Below are positions 31,397 to 42,856 of a stretch of DNA of 64,000 nt, piece by piece. The stretch lies in NCBI GenBank assembly GCA_014529385.2, contig CM043963.1, forward strand, positions 81,432,412 to 81,496,411. The letters run 5' to 3'. Below the pieces are notes generated by a model. It made no database searches and was not told the origin of the DNA. It saw only the letters and a program-made list of their open reading frames with translations. A program made the translations under genes and the position numbers. The first letter of the stretch is position 1; each line of letters starts with the position of its first letter. The DNA comes from Adiantum capillus-veneris (lineage: Eukaryota > Streptophyta > Polypodiopsida > Polypodiales > Pteridaceae).

Positions 31397-32796
31397 AGGC
31401 AAACCCAAAGAGTTATGGTTGTGTGGAGCTTCAAACTGTGGAGGTCTGAAGCGTGTAGAATGTGTTTTAGAAAGAGCAATTGAAGACAAAAACTATATAG
31501 GTGAACCATTTCTAGAGGATGAACTTGAACCATTAGAATGGACACACATTCTAGCAACCCTAGATGTTTGTGCAATTGAAGATGGTCCCACAACAAAGTT
31601 CTGTGATAAAGATGGATATGATGTGGCTCCGTACTTCATGATGAGAGCTGTACTCGAAAAGGAGACTGAAAAGATTGATACACAGACAACAGAGATGAAG
31701 AGGAGATGTTTCACAACATTCCTGATCATCAAGAATGGGGAAATGAAGCTGACAACGAGTCCACAGACAACTCAAGCGAGAATGAGGAAAACATAAAGGA
31801 TGTCAGATTCTACGACTTCCCAAATCAGACTGAAAAACGCCAGAAACGCTACAGAGAAAAGAGACAAACAAAAGGGGTTAGAAACACTCCGATGCCTAGG
31901 ATAAGAGGGAAAAACCAATTCCTAATGCTAGTAAAGGCGGAAGATTGTGTCAAGGACAAGATTTCCGGAAGAATGAGAGGAAATGCGGAAACGAGATCAC
32001 GGAAAGACAAACGAAGCTCAAGAAATCGAGTTCAACCCAGTGGAATGAAACCGAAATAGATAAAGCGGAAAAGAACATTAGAAACAAGGAAGACAAAGAG
32101 GCCAAATTAGAACGCCAAAACAAGTACAGAGAGTTAAAGAAAACTCTGAAAGAAGTTTGGATGATTGAAATCGAGAGTGGTGAGGATGAAAAGGCCAATG
32201 TCAAGGGGAACATCGATGTTCCCTTTCACTACAGAAAATTTACGATAGAGGATAGGAAGGTGATATTAACCCAGCCTATCAGAGAAAGAAAGGAGAACAA
32301 ATCCTATGATGGACCGGAGGACGCTAAAAAGGTTGATGTAGCAGCTCCAGGAGAGGAACTGAGACCGGTATACATAGCTAGAGATTTGTCAACGGAAGAA
32401 GAAGAGAGACTTTTGAGTCTTCTCAGAGAATACAAGGATGTGTTTGCATGGTCGTACAAGGACTTGAAAGGAGTCAATCCATCAATATGCCAACATACAA
32501 TTCCTTTGAAACAAGACGTTAAGTCTAGTAGACAGAAATCGTACACGTATAATGACACGTTTGCTAAGCGAATTAAAGAGGAAATAGACAAGCTAATGGA
32601 AGCTGAATTCATATATGAGATTGTACACACGGACTGGGTATCTCCGGTTGTGGTAGTGCCTAAGAAAAACAAGAAACTCCGAGTGTGTGTCAATTTGAAG
32701 AAAGTAAATGCTGCGACAATCAGGGACAATTATCCCTTGTCGATAACTGATCATGTTCTAGAACGTGTATCGAGGAAAGAGCATATTTCTTTCTAG
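31397..32796 (+). pseudogene. Gyp3 pol linker and RT N-terminal part
   Basis: The frame resuming at the TSD reads GKPKELWLCGASNCGGLKRV, then EPFLEDELEPLEWTHILATL, CDKDGYDVAPYFMMRA, and shifts twice (near 31700 and 31950) through an acidic and lysine-rich linker. The last piece contains PGEELRPVYIARDLSTEEEE, EYKDVFAWSYKDLKGVNP, HTIPLKQDVK and DKLMEAEFIYEIVHTDWVSP, then VVVPKKNKKLRVCVNLKKVN, the entry and finger region of a gypsy RT. A shift near 32777 moves the palm to another frame. RT makes the cDNA. Confidence 0.87.
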
Positions 32797-33317
32797 ATGG
32801 ATTTTCAGGATATAATCAGCTTGCCATTGCGCCAGAGGATCAACACAAAACAGCTTTTGCAACGGAGTGGGAAATTTATGCGTATCGAGTTATGCCGTTT
32901 GGTTTAACTAATGCTCCCGCAACATTCCAAAGGCTGATGACTCATGCTTTCAAAGAGTACTTGAGGTTGTTTCTAGAAATATACATGGATGATTTATGTG
33001 TACACTCTCTTCTGAGAGATGAGCATCTAGAACACCTAAGAAAGGTATTCGAGAAATCTAGGACATATCGCATTTGTCTCAATCCTGAGAAGTGTGTGTT
33101 TATGGTCCGACAAGGCAGAATTCTTGGACATATTGTCTCACATAACGGAATATCCACGGATATGGAAAAGATGAAAGTAATAGTGGATATGCCTAGACCC
33201 GCCAACGTGAAACAAGTGCAGAGCTTTATGAGACATTGTGGATATTATAGAGGATTCATTTACATATACGCTATAATAGGCCAACCACTTTACAGACTAA
33301 TAGTGAATTACGAATAG
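32777..33317 (+). pseudogene. Gyp3 RT palm and thumb
   Basis: In the new frame the RT continues FFLDGFSGYNQLAIAPEDQH, then MPFGLTNAPATFQRLM, the catalytic YMDD at 32982-32993, and GRILGHIVSHNGISTD and QVQSFMRHCGYYRGFI of the connection. Both catalytic aspartates are present. A TAG at 33315-33317 ends the open stretch but the same frame continues into RNase H. Confidence 0.9.
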
Positions 33318-33932
33318 ACAGAGGAGTGTGATGAATCCTTTAAGAAACTGAAAGAGGCACTCATCACTGCTCTAGTCTTGAAATCACCAGATTGGGAGAA
33401 GATATTCCATGTGCATATAGATGCTTCGTCATATGCAATAGGATGCATCCTTGCTCAGCCAGAATAAGGAAACATGGATTTTCCAATCTGCTATGCTAGT
33501 CCACAGCTCAACAATGCTGAGAGGAATTACACAACAACGGAGCAAGAGGGATTAGGAATGATTTATGTTGTGAAGAAATTTCGGCATTATCTTCTAGCCA
33601 ATATATTTGTGTTTTTCATAGACCATCAAGCCTTGATCTACCTAGTGAACAAACCATGCAATACGGGACGGATAGTAAGGTGGTTCATCATCTTATTAGA
33701 ATTTGACTTCACGGTAGTAGTAAAGAAAGGAAAGATACATCTCAGAGCTGATCACCTTTCAAGGTTGACGAATGGAGAAGACCCTATAGATATAGATGAC
33801 GACATGCCGGATGCGTACTCATTCAACATAGAAATGATGCCAAAGTGGTCTCAGGATGCTGTTAATCTATTAACCTATGGAGGAGAGTTTGATAGAAAAG
33901 GATACAACCAGAAACAAGTTATTATTCAGTAA
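33318..33932 (+). pseudogene. Gyp3 RNase H
   Basis: The frame reads CDESFKKLKEALITALVL, then HVHIDASSYAIGCILAQ with the first catalytic aspartate, a TAA at about 33465, and ICYASPQLNNAERNYTTTEQ and EGLGMIYVVKKFRHYLLAN with the glutamate. FFIDHQALIYLVNKP holds the next aspartate, and HLRADHLSRL is the tail. This is the gypsy-type RNase H that removes RNA from the hybrid. The next TAA at 33930-33932 is in frame with the integrase. Confidence 0.88.
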
Positions 33933-34771
33933 TCCAAAAATCTTCAGTTGATTGCAGGAAGGTTGTATCACTTAGGAACCGATAACATTTTAAGGTTATG
34001 CATGAATCCTAAAGAATATAACATATATCTGCGAGAAGCACATGTTCCCGAATGTGCATTTCATTCTTCAAGAAGAAACACGTACAGGAATCTGTTACAA
34101 CTGGGAGTCTACTGGCCAGGAATGAAAGAGAGTGTTCATGAATATGTCACGGTATGTATTACATGTTCGTCAAAACCGCCAACTAAGTATTCAACATTGT
34201 ATCAGATAATGATCGCTCCTGAATGGAGTCATTATATTGTTGAACATCTCACAAATAGAACTTTTCCAGAGGGAACCTCAAAAGCGTGTCAGAGAGCTGT
34301 ACAGACAGAAGCGCGAGATTACGCTTTAATAGCAAATCAACTCTATAAGAGAGGAAAGGACAACCAGCTTAGGATATGCGCATCAGAGTCAAAGTATGTG
34401 ATAATCCTAGAGCAGGCTCATGGAGGAGTAGGTGAAGGCCATTTCTCAGGTGATAAGACAACAAAAATTGTCTTAGCTACAGGAATATGGTGGCCGACAT
34501 TACACATTACAGATGATATGCCGCTTAGACCAATGATGGGAGCAAGAGACTTTGCAAAATGGGGGATTGATTATGTTGGACCTATCTCACCTCCAGCATA
34601 TACGACTCATGCACAATACATCATTGTGGCGACGGACTATCTAACAAAGTGGGTTGAGACAAAAGCAACTCAAAAAGCCGATTCCAGGATCACGGCAAAA
34701 TTTTTGTATGAATATGTCTTTGTACAATATGGATTACCAATAGAAATTGTGAATGGATTAGTGGATGCAGA
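33933..34771 (+). pseudogene. Gyp3 integrase with doubled HHCC N-terminus, core truncated
   Basis: A first zinc-binding module (H at 34041 and 34062, then VCITCSSK) reads EAHVPECAFH, GVYWPGMKESVHEYV. A spacer follows (PEWSHYIVEHLTNR, QLYKRGKDNQLRICA) and then a second, standard module start, EQAHGGVGEGHFSGD, TGIWWPTLH. This second copy has lost its C-x2-C by a short deletion before MPLRPMMGARDFAKW. The core begins GIDYVGPISPP with the first catalytic aspartate and reaches LYEYVFVQYGLPIEIV. The second aspartate region is absent; the text changes to NGLVDAD and stops. It cannot integrate DNA. Confidence 0.85.
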
Positions 34772-35806
34772 TTGAAGAGGTATCATTTTCCACTAACCCA
34801 GGACATGCTTCTCAAAATACATCAAGATAAACTACGACTTCAGAAAAAGAAAAAGATTGTTGAAGAAGCGCAAGCGGAAGAAAAAGAAAGAATGGAGAAA
34901 AGAAGACTACTGCGTCAGCGACAACGCAATGAAGGAGCCTTACGAATAAACGTAGTCAGTGTATCAAAAATGGGTGAAGACAAAGTAGAGCCCATCATCG
35001 AGGACAAAGTGGGGCCAAACCAGATTAAAGCCAGAGCACTATTGGATGCAGGAGCACAAGCTAACCTGCTTTCAGTCAGTTTGTACAAACAATTGAAACA
35101 TGACACTAAGCTGCAAACTGCCAAACAGGAGTTGAAGAGTTATTCAGCACACTCAATTAAGGCAATCGGATGCACAGTATTGCACGTACAGATAAATCAA
35201 TATGTGTATCCACATATGTTTTATGTGGTTGAAGACAAAGCTACGCAACATCCGTTGTTACTAGGACAACCATGGAAAAAGCAGTACAATGCGATGATTA
35301 ATTGGAGCTCAAATTCAGTTAACATCAAATATGAGGAGGAAGGTCAATCCATTCCATTCTCCAAAGCAACCGTACAGGTGCTTGCCGAAGAATCCAATGA
35401 CAAGGGTAAACGACCTAAAGAGGTGAAGAAGGAGTGATGGCAACCAAAAGCCACTTCTACACAACCGGAATGCTCCTCAAAGAAGAAATCTCAGATATGG
35501 GTGGAGAAGACAGAAAATACACGCACAGCTCAACCTTGGATAAAGAAAGACTCAAAGTTGGTATGGAAGCCAAAGAAGGTTGTGCAAGAGAGAACAAAGG
35601 TGGAAAACAAAGTCTTCAACACTAGACAACAGAGTGATTTCAGACAACCAAATTCAGTGAACATGATCTGGATTCCAAAGAAGTTGATGATAGCACAAAG
35701 CCATAGCAAGGAAATTTGGATTCCAAAGATTTGTAAACAGGAACTCCCTTTTAGTACAATCAACAAAGAATCCTCAATATTCAAGGACAGAGACATCACA
35801 ACCTAA
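34772..35806 (+). pseudogene. Gyp4 retropepsin plus tryptophan-rich tail, one TGA inside
   Basis: One frame covers 34772-35806 with a single TGA at 35435-35437. The first part has a lysine/glutamate-rich helix (KKKKIVEEAQAEEKERMEKR), then a retropepsin-like domain: ARALLDAGAQANLLSVSLYK (D-A-G-A active site), HMFYVVEDKATQHPLLLGQP and YNAMINWSSNSVNIKYE. After the TGA the chain carries seven W-x-x-K motifs including WQPK, WVEK, WIKK, WKPK and two WIPK. The fusion to the Gyp3 integrase at about 34750-34770 suggests a deletion that joined two elements, so the ATG is probably not an original start. Confidence 0.7.
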
Positions 35807-36096
35807 AGTCAAGCAGATTTGGGTAGCAAAGAGTTTGTGGCAAGCACAGGCAAATCGGAAGTAGACTTGGATTATCAAAAGGACATAAATGTAAATAAGA
35901 ACCATGTACTGATTCTACAACACCAGTGCTACAGACAACCCAAATATTTCCCAAAAGCCTAACAATCAAACAAAGAGCGGCATTATTGAAAATATAGCTA
36001 TTTCATCGCTCTACAACTCAATTCACCAAGCATGACCACAGCAACTACAATGCTTCACCCTCGGACACTTCATAGTCGTCCGGGAGGACTCAGACT

Positions 36097-36110
36097 AGGA
36101 GGGGGGGAGG
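36097..36110 (+). promoter_or_regulatory. Candidate polypurine tract of Gyp4
   Basis: AGGAGGGGGGGAGG lies about 290 bp after the tryptophan-rich frame and could be the plus-strand primer site. The following bases are TATACAAG, not the expected TG, so the LTR edge is unproven. Confidence 0.5.
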
Positions 36111-37700
36111 TATACAAGTATAAAGGAACTACAAGCAATAAGGACAAAGAAAATGATATTATGAGGACAGTGTCTTACATGATTTTGAATTTTCTATGTT
36201 TAATTGTGGATATTGATAATATTTATGCCCTTATATACTTTGTTTTGCAATACTAAGAGCTCAAATGATGAATTTGAGTCTCTAAGTTTGTAAATATGAC
36301 TAAATATGCGTGTTTTTGGAGCCAAAAAGTGAAAAAAGTGGTAATCCAAGCCGAGAAACCACAAATAAGTGTATATACATATACACGGGGTTACCAACTA
36401 ATTATGGTGTATTTTTGGAAATCTTTGGTTTCAATTTGTTATTTTCCTTTATTTTTTAGGATTTTCTTAATAAAAGTAAAAGAAAAATAAAAGAATAGGT
36501 GAAACGAGATCAGAAAAAAGAAAAGAATATATGGTGATGATCCTAATGAAAAGAGCAACCCATGGTAAAAACTTGGCACAATTCGGGAAAAGTTGCAGAA
36601 AGCCCGAAATGACAGAATTTTGGCAAAGTGGACAAATTTCTCAGAAACAGGTCAAACGGAGTCCAAATTGAGAAATTTCAAATCCTAAAGTGCATTTCAC
36701 GAACGCGATAGAAGCACATGTCAAATTTGGTAACAAGTGAGCCGGGAAGTCCAGAGTTAAGTATTTTTTACTTCACTTACAAGCTCATTTGCACTATTAC
36801 CCACTTGGGGAGAGCAAAGAGCACACAGGAGCATCCGACCTTCTACAACCTTCTACGACCACTACGAGAGCTCAGAGGACTCCAGATATGAGAGGTAGAC
36901 TCGTTTCAATAAGCTTTTGATGTTTATCACTATCTTTTGTCGCGAAAACTAACCAAAACAAAGAAACAAGAGCAAACGGGAAATAGGTAGAATGCTAGGT
37001 AGAGGCACAACCGCCTAACCAAACCATGCAAGAACCAATAGGTGGCTTACCCTAGTGTAGAAGATGAGTTCCTAACTCTCAAAGTATGAGAAAGACCAAC
37101 TGAAAAAACCCTAGGTCAATAGAGCCTGCAAGCGGCAAACAGGAAAAAGTTGTCGAAACGACACCAAACTTCACAAGAAGCTTGACAACATCGAGGACAA
37201 TGCAACAATGGAGTATCTCCAGGTTTGGACAACCAAAAGTGGGTCAAAACAACTAATTCAGCGGCAGACACACAAAGCGTCATTTTGGCATAACGGCCAA
37301 AATTGACGACCGACTGCCATGAAACTTCACAAGACACTTCAAATAGTCAACAATGACACATGTGTACAAGGAAAACCCAAAAGAAAGCCGTTTTACTTAC
37401 CAATGGTGAAAAAGACGCTTTCGGGCAATCAAATGGCTAAAGGTGGAAAAGAAGGAACCAAAGTCGAGTCTAACCACATAAACGACTTCCCAACACCTCA
37501 AATGAGCTCGGGATGCAATTCTCGAGGAGAAAGATTGAGGAAAACCAACTCCAACACCAAAAGACGACTTCGGAGACTGAAATGCCTACAAAGGGGGCTT
37601 TTAACTAAACTAATAATTTTTAAGGTTGAAAACTAGTTAACAGGGCTTAGGGCACTAGCACAAACCATGTTTGCACAAAAAACACTTTTTATCAAGAAGT
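36111..37700. other. AT-rich LTR-like DNA before array B
   Basis: No gene is visible. An 18-bp near-palindrome (GTGTATAT-AC-ATATACAC) lies at 36369-36386. From about 37150 onward, phrases such as CCAAACTTCACAAGAAGCTTGACA and ATGAAACTTCACAAGACACTT recur, resembling the unit text of the palindrome arrays. This stretch is probably the early, diverged part of array B and may be LTR sequence following the tract at 36097. Confidence 0.45.
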
Positions 37701-38699
37701 GACATCATACGTGTATGATGTCTCACAGCTTGATTTTCACATCATCTTGAGCACATGAATGCATAGCCTCTTTCTATATGCTAACAACATCAAATGTACA
37801 AAGTATCATGAGATTTGGAGTTGAAAAACCAATTGGAAACTAAAAAGACGCAAAGTAGGGCAAAAAACTGACTTATGGCCCTAAATTTGCCAAAATAGCT
37901 CCAAACTCAATGAAACTTTGTAGGGATGTTGTTCAACACATGCACAAGCTATCTAGAACCAAAAAGTACAATTTTGGCCAAAAAGACATCATACGCATAT
38001 GATGTCAATTTGCACATACAGAGCCAAAATTGATCATTTTTCATCATATATCCATTATATATATCAAATACGTACCACATATGGAGTTTGGTACCATTTG
38101 GTCAAGGGGATCACTCTATTAACCCAATCAGCGAAAAATCCTCTGTTTAAAGCCTGATCTTGCCAAAATTCATCATACTCAACTTCAAGTCCAGATCTGA
38201 GTACACATAGTCCTTTACTATGATATGAGGAGCCCACAGAACCAATCTCATGCAAAATTGACACAAAAGACATCATACGCGTATGATGTCTCCAGAGCCA
38301 ATTTTAGTCCAAACTATACCCAAATTTTATAAAATCATTGTCTAAGCCTATATAAAGCCAAATCCAATCTTACAATGCAAAATGGTTCAATTTTACCCAA
38401 AAAGACATCATACGTGTATGATGTCTCCCTACTTGATTTTTGCATTTCAAGTTGCAACCACCACACAGAAGTGATCTACATGCCATTCGAGAGCCAACCA
38501 CCAAGTTTCATCCAATTTGGATCACAACATCCAATTTCCTCTCAATATCTTGCAAAGAGCCTGACCAGGACTAAAATGACCATAACTTGACCAAATGGGA
38601 CCCAAATTCAAATCCAGGCATATAGAATGGATGTATGCACTATCAGCTACAAGCACAACCAATATCAAGCCATTTTGACACAAAAGACATCGTACACGT
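37701..38699. repeat. Palindrome array B (22-bp dyads), split by Lard1
   Basis: Dyads built from GACATCATACG and its reverse complement start at 37701, 37985, 38269, 38404 and 38686. Steps are 284, 284, 135 and 282 bp. The copy at 38269 is a perfect palindrome. The fifth copy is cut by Lard1 after 14 bases and its last 12 bases (including the duplicated ACGT) lie at 45887-45898. Each is preceded by an A-rich AAAGACATC lead-in. The intervening units share text with array A (ATGAAACTT, TTTGG-rich phrases). No coding potential is seen. Confidence 0.85.
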
Positions 38700-40722
38700 T
38701 GTCGAGAAATTTGTGGTCTTGTTGGGAAAGCACCGGGCTTATGGCTGTGAGAGTTTGTGAGAGAACTCCAAAAAACTATATGAAGGAGTTAACCCATAGA
38801 TGCCATGAAGACTAGGGTTTGGAAAGAAGTTCAATCAAAGAAGCTCCACTCTTTCTCTCTTGCACTCACACACACAAAGAAAGAACACAAAAGAGAGTGT
38901 CAAAACAACACAAAGATGAAAACATCAAGGCTATGGTCATATCGTATCATGGGTAATATGAAAGGGTTAATAGATGAGTTAATGGCATTCAATCTTGGCT
39001 GACCGAATAGGCTACGAATTGTTCTTTGGAATTGTAGTTTTGTGATTACCATAATATATATATTTTGTCTAGCGATTGGAATTAATTGTGTGTAGAAAGC
39101 CTTTTGGTTCATAGCAAGATAACTATGCGTACATCAAAAGAAAAGTTATAGTCTATGAGAGGTAGTATGATAGGATCTAGTGATAGAATTATTTCATTGA
39201 GCCTTTTTGGGCCAAAGAGAAACACTATACGTTGTTGAAAGTGTATTTTGCAGCTAATCCATACGTTAATTCTAATAGATCGTACAGAGTGAAAGCGATA
39301 GAAATTATCATCATGTGGATTATTCATCTAGGATAACTCTAGTATGGAAAAAATGTAGATATGAGAGAAGTGAAGAGATGAGAAGTTTCCCTCCCAAGCC
39401 CTATTCTTGCCCGTAGGCAATAAGGATACTGCGGGGAGAGATGTACCTGTAGCAAAGAGAACCTAGAAGTTGTAGAGAGGATGAATTACTAAGAATGAGA
39501 GAGATAGGTTTGGTTAAGGAGATGAGATTAGATACATATATATATATATATATGTTGGATTAGAGATGAAAAAGAAAACAACAAGAAATCAAGAAAACAT
39601 CAATGTAGAACACATGATCTTACTTGACAAACCCTTCGGCACCATTATTGATGGAGAGAGAAGAAGAGTGGATAATTCCACTTTGATTGATACACCAAGT
39701 GCAAGACCTTCTTTGGTTAGAGTTGATCTTCCAAGGTTAGCTTGTTGCTAGACCGGCTAGTCTTCTTCTAGGAGAAAGTGTAGGCTTAGGCTTATGTTAA
39801 TGACTAAGTACAATTTGGCATTACTACTCACTCCCTCATGAATTTCTCTCATTAATGGATTGAATGATTGAGTTCTTTTTAATAAAGAAGAGGTCCCCTT
39901 TTATAGGTGAAGGGAACCCCCAAGGGTTTACACAAGAAGAGAAGAGCCAGTGTGAACAGAAATTGGAAAAGTTGGAAATGAGCTATCCCTGCATGATGTG
40001 GGCAGATTGGGGTCCAGTATTTTGATCATATCTCCTCAACTGTGGCTCGAAATAAAAAAGTAAAAATATGGGCAGAAAAATCAGCTCATTAGCTACGATT
40101 TTTATTTTAAAATTGTTTTCCATTTCGGATTGGAACCTTGTGTAAAAAAATCATCAAAATAGGGTCCATTTCTGGAAGCAAAAGTCTTCCTATGGTCCCC
40201 TTAGCCTAGACTTTCATTTGATTCCAAAGGACGCCTCATGCCATATGAAAGCATGACATTGCTCCTTGACAAAGTTTGTAATCATGCTTGCAATATTGCA
40301 TTAGAATAAGTGTATCTTTGAAATCATGCCACCTAGTGTCCCACTAGGATTTGATTCCCTCCTAGTAGCTATTTTAAAAGAAATATATGAAAAATACATA
40401 GAATATATATATATATTGGAGTTTACCCTAGATATAGGATCTAGCTAGGGTGTGAGATGATAATGTGATAGTAGAAATAAAGAATCAATGCTTTTTGCCC
40501 CAAGTTAAAGAGGTGGAGCTATGACGCTTTTCCCGTAGTATTTTCTGATGGTAAAGTAAGAATAGGTTACCCTTGAGAAAAATAATAGGATGAGATAGAA
40601 GGCCTATTATTTATACTTAAATATGCATATGTACATTATAGAAAATATAACTATGTATCTAAAAAGTTACAAGATAACTCTTGTAGCATGCGTTCCCACT
40701 ATGTACGTGTCACATCACGACA
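38700..40722 (-). repeat. Lard1 3' LTR
   Basis: This 2023-bp LTR lies downstream of the polypurine tract. It has an (AT)n run at about 39536-39553, a TATA-rich run near 40408, and the block TGTTGGATTAGAGATG once at 39554. It is the single-copy version of the expanded right LTR. Confidence 0.88.
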
Positions 40723-42807
40723 TCCACCCCCTCTAAACCTGAACATCTTTTGGCATGTGCCAGCCTCATGGTAAATTGTGAAAGCAATTGTATCCCCTGT
40801 CATCCTATGACCTCCTCTAGGATCATATGGGTAACTCAAAAACTTATATTGTACTAAGCATTGAGATTCTTCGCATCTTTGAATTCCTCTCGGATCAAAA
40901 GGAATTGTTATATGCATCTGTCTCCAAAACATCTGTAACAAATCTCCATTATGCGCAAAATCATTATGACGAGACATAAGTTCCTCATCCTCCTCTTCAA
41001 AAAACACTTCTAGGCTTCTTGTAATATACTCGAAAGATTTTTGAAGCTGCACTTCAACCTTCTCACCAACCTCTAAATCCATATGTACCTCTTTCGCATA
41101 GAAGTCTGAATCTGCATCTTTATTCTCAAAAGAATCCTCTAGATAGCCTTTCTCAACATCGAGAGAAACCTCAGAAATATGCATGGTAAACCTCTCATCA
41201 ATTCTCTCACCTTTTACCAAATACCTCTCCAGCTTCACATCATAAAACTTTGCATACCTTTTATGCCTCAGATATTGTTTGCATACCTGCAGGCAACCAA
41301 AATTCTTAAAACCTTGTATAGTAGGCACTTTATGGAAAGCATCTTTATTTGCATCTTCACACAGATTAGAAATATCACCCCAATCACAAACCATATCCAA
41401 AGAGGTTTCTGGCTCTTCTACTCTATCCTCTGATGTCACTTCAACCTGTATAGAATTCCCAAACATTTCTCTATCTTTGATTTGTGAATCTTGAAGATTC
41501 ATAGCTTCATCCGCAGAACCCCAATCCTCATGCAGAGAATCTGCATCTGTCATTCCTTCAAACACGACTTCAAAAACGTCATCATCACGAATAGGCAATC
41601 CAAAATCAGCTGCTGAAGACTCCAAACTTTGCATAACACCTTCCTCTACCATGGAATTGTGAAAGCTTGCTGCATCTATCTCTAAATAAGGCACAATTTC
41701 ATGAGTCATCTACATCACATCTACTACCCCATATATACAAGACATACATATTACTCTGTCAATGCACTCCTCTTCTTCCACCTCGTCTAGCTGAGGTACT
41801 TCACAATCCGCAATGCTAGTAGCAGAGCTATACTCACAAAGGAAGAGATTTTCAGTCACCTCCTCTAAATGAGCACTTTCGCAACTAGGCATATCCATTT
41901 GGGTAGTACCACATGCATCAAACTCGCATAGGAAAGCATTTATAATGACTTCTTCATCCTTGTATATGTCTTCAGCATAGGCATCCGGATCTTCTAAACT
42001 TGGTAAAAGTTCCTGGATCTTCTCAAAAGTAGATTGTAGCACATCACTAATATAGCTCTTTTCCACCTGTTTTCCCTTCACATCCTCTGTCAAAACCATA
42101 GCATCCTCATCCTTGTATATACACTCATGTGCATCTTCAAACGAATCAAAAGGAGCGTCCAAATCATCTATCATAGCCGACGAGTTTGCATCATCCTCTA
42201 AGTCGCTTTGAGTAGTTTCAGGTGCTTGGATAGCATCATGAGAGTCATTATCTTGAGATACAAAGGTTACAAGACCCAAACGTGCGTAAATAACTTCCAC
42301 TATGTCTGCTTCATCTGCATACAATAAATTTTCATCTTGCAAATGATATGCATCTATTACTGCTTCTAAATTAGCCTGTATGGATGTGTTGACACTTGCA
42401 TGGCTTACAGGAGACACCAACTCTAGCTGGTCACATCCACTTCCACTCTGCTTCATCTCTTGGTCTTGATGTTCCTAGCATACCTATGTTATAGCTGTAG
42501 AAAACTCACCCCAATTGCTTGCATATACACTTGCATAGTCTTGAACTTGGTGCTTGAACTCATCACTCACAAGTTCAAAAAATACTGCAATCATCCGAGC
42601 TTCTGGAATTGCTTGAAGCCTCATCTCTGTCACATAGCACTCAAGATATCCTTCTGGATCATAGCCTTCGAATATATTAAGCTCATAATATACGGATTGC
42701 CTAGAGTTTTCAATCGCTTTTTGAATCCGGTCTTCTTCTTCAAGCCATTTGCATCTGTTTGCAAGCTCTTTCAATTTAGTATATAGCTGCTCCACTTTGC
42801 TAGCCAT
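40699..42807 (-). pseudogene. Lard1 703-codon frame with two TAG stops, Gag-like N-terminus
   Basis: Starting at MASKVEQLYTKLKELANRCK, one frame runs 42807-40699 without any shift, broken only by TAG at 42484-42486 and 41710-41712. The first 108 codons look Gag-like (YYELNIFEGYDPEGYLECY, EARMIAVFFELVSDEFKHQV). The long middle is very acidic (EDAHECIYKDEDAMVL, EVEEEECIDRV, FFEEEDEELMSRH). The last part has two PFDPRG/PYDPRG motifs (ITIPFDPRGIQRC and LSYPYDPRGGHRM). It ends FRFRGGGCRDVTRT, reading through the polypurine tract and 24 bases of LTR. A capsid-like role for the start is inferred; the acidic part is unknown. Confidence 0.72.
40723..40740 (-). promoter_or_regulatory. Lard1 polypurine tract
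   Basis: On the minus strand AGGTTTAGAGGGGGTGGA ends exactly where the LTR (TGTCGTGATG) starts. This fixes the orientation. The tract is also translated as the end of the long frame. Confidence 0.85.
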
Positions 42808-42856
42808 CTTTATGTACTCTCACCCCGGCTTGTTCGCATCAGTTTCACCAAAAATA

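Larger units (their letters stand above)
23205..34771 (+). mobile_element. Gyp3, Ty3/gypsy gag-pro-pol split by two insertions
   Basis: Taking out two insertions (25777-28121 with a 4-bp TSD and 28614-31396 with a 5-bp TSD) makes the plus strand read as one gypsy gag-protease-RT-RNase H-integrase series. The element is truncated at both ends. Its Gag start is cut at the Copia2 junction near 23205, and its integrase ends near 34750 in the middle of the core. It has frameshifts in gag and RT and several in-frame stops. No LTR of its own is in the window. Confidence 0.88.
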
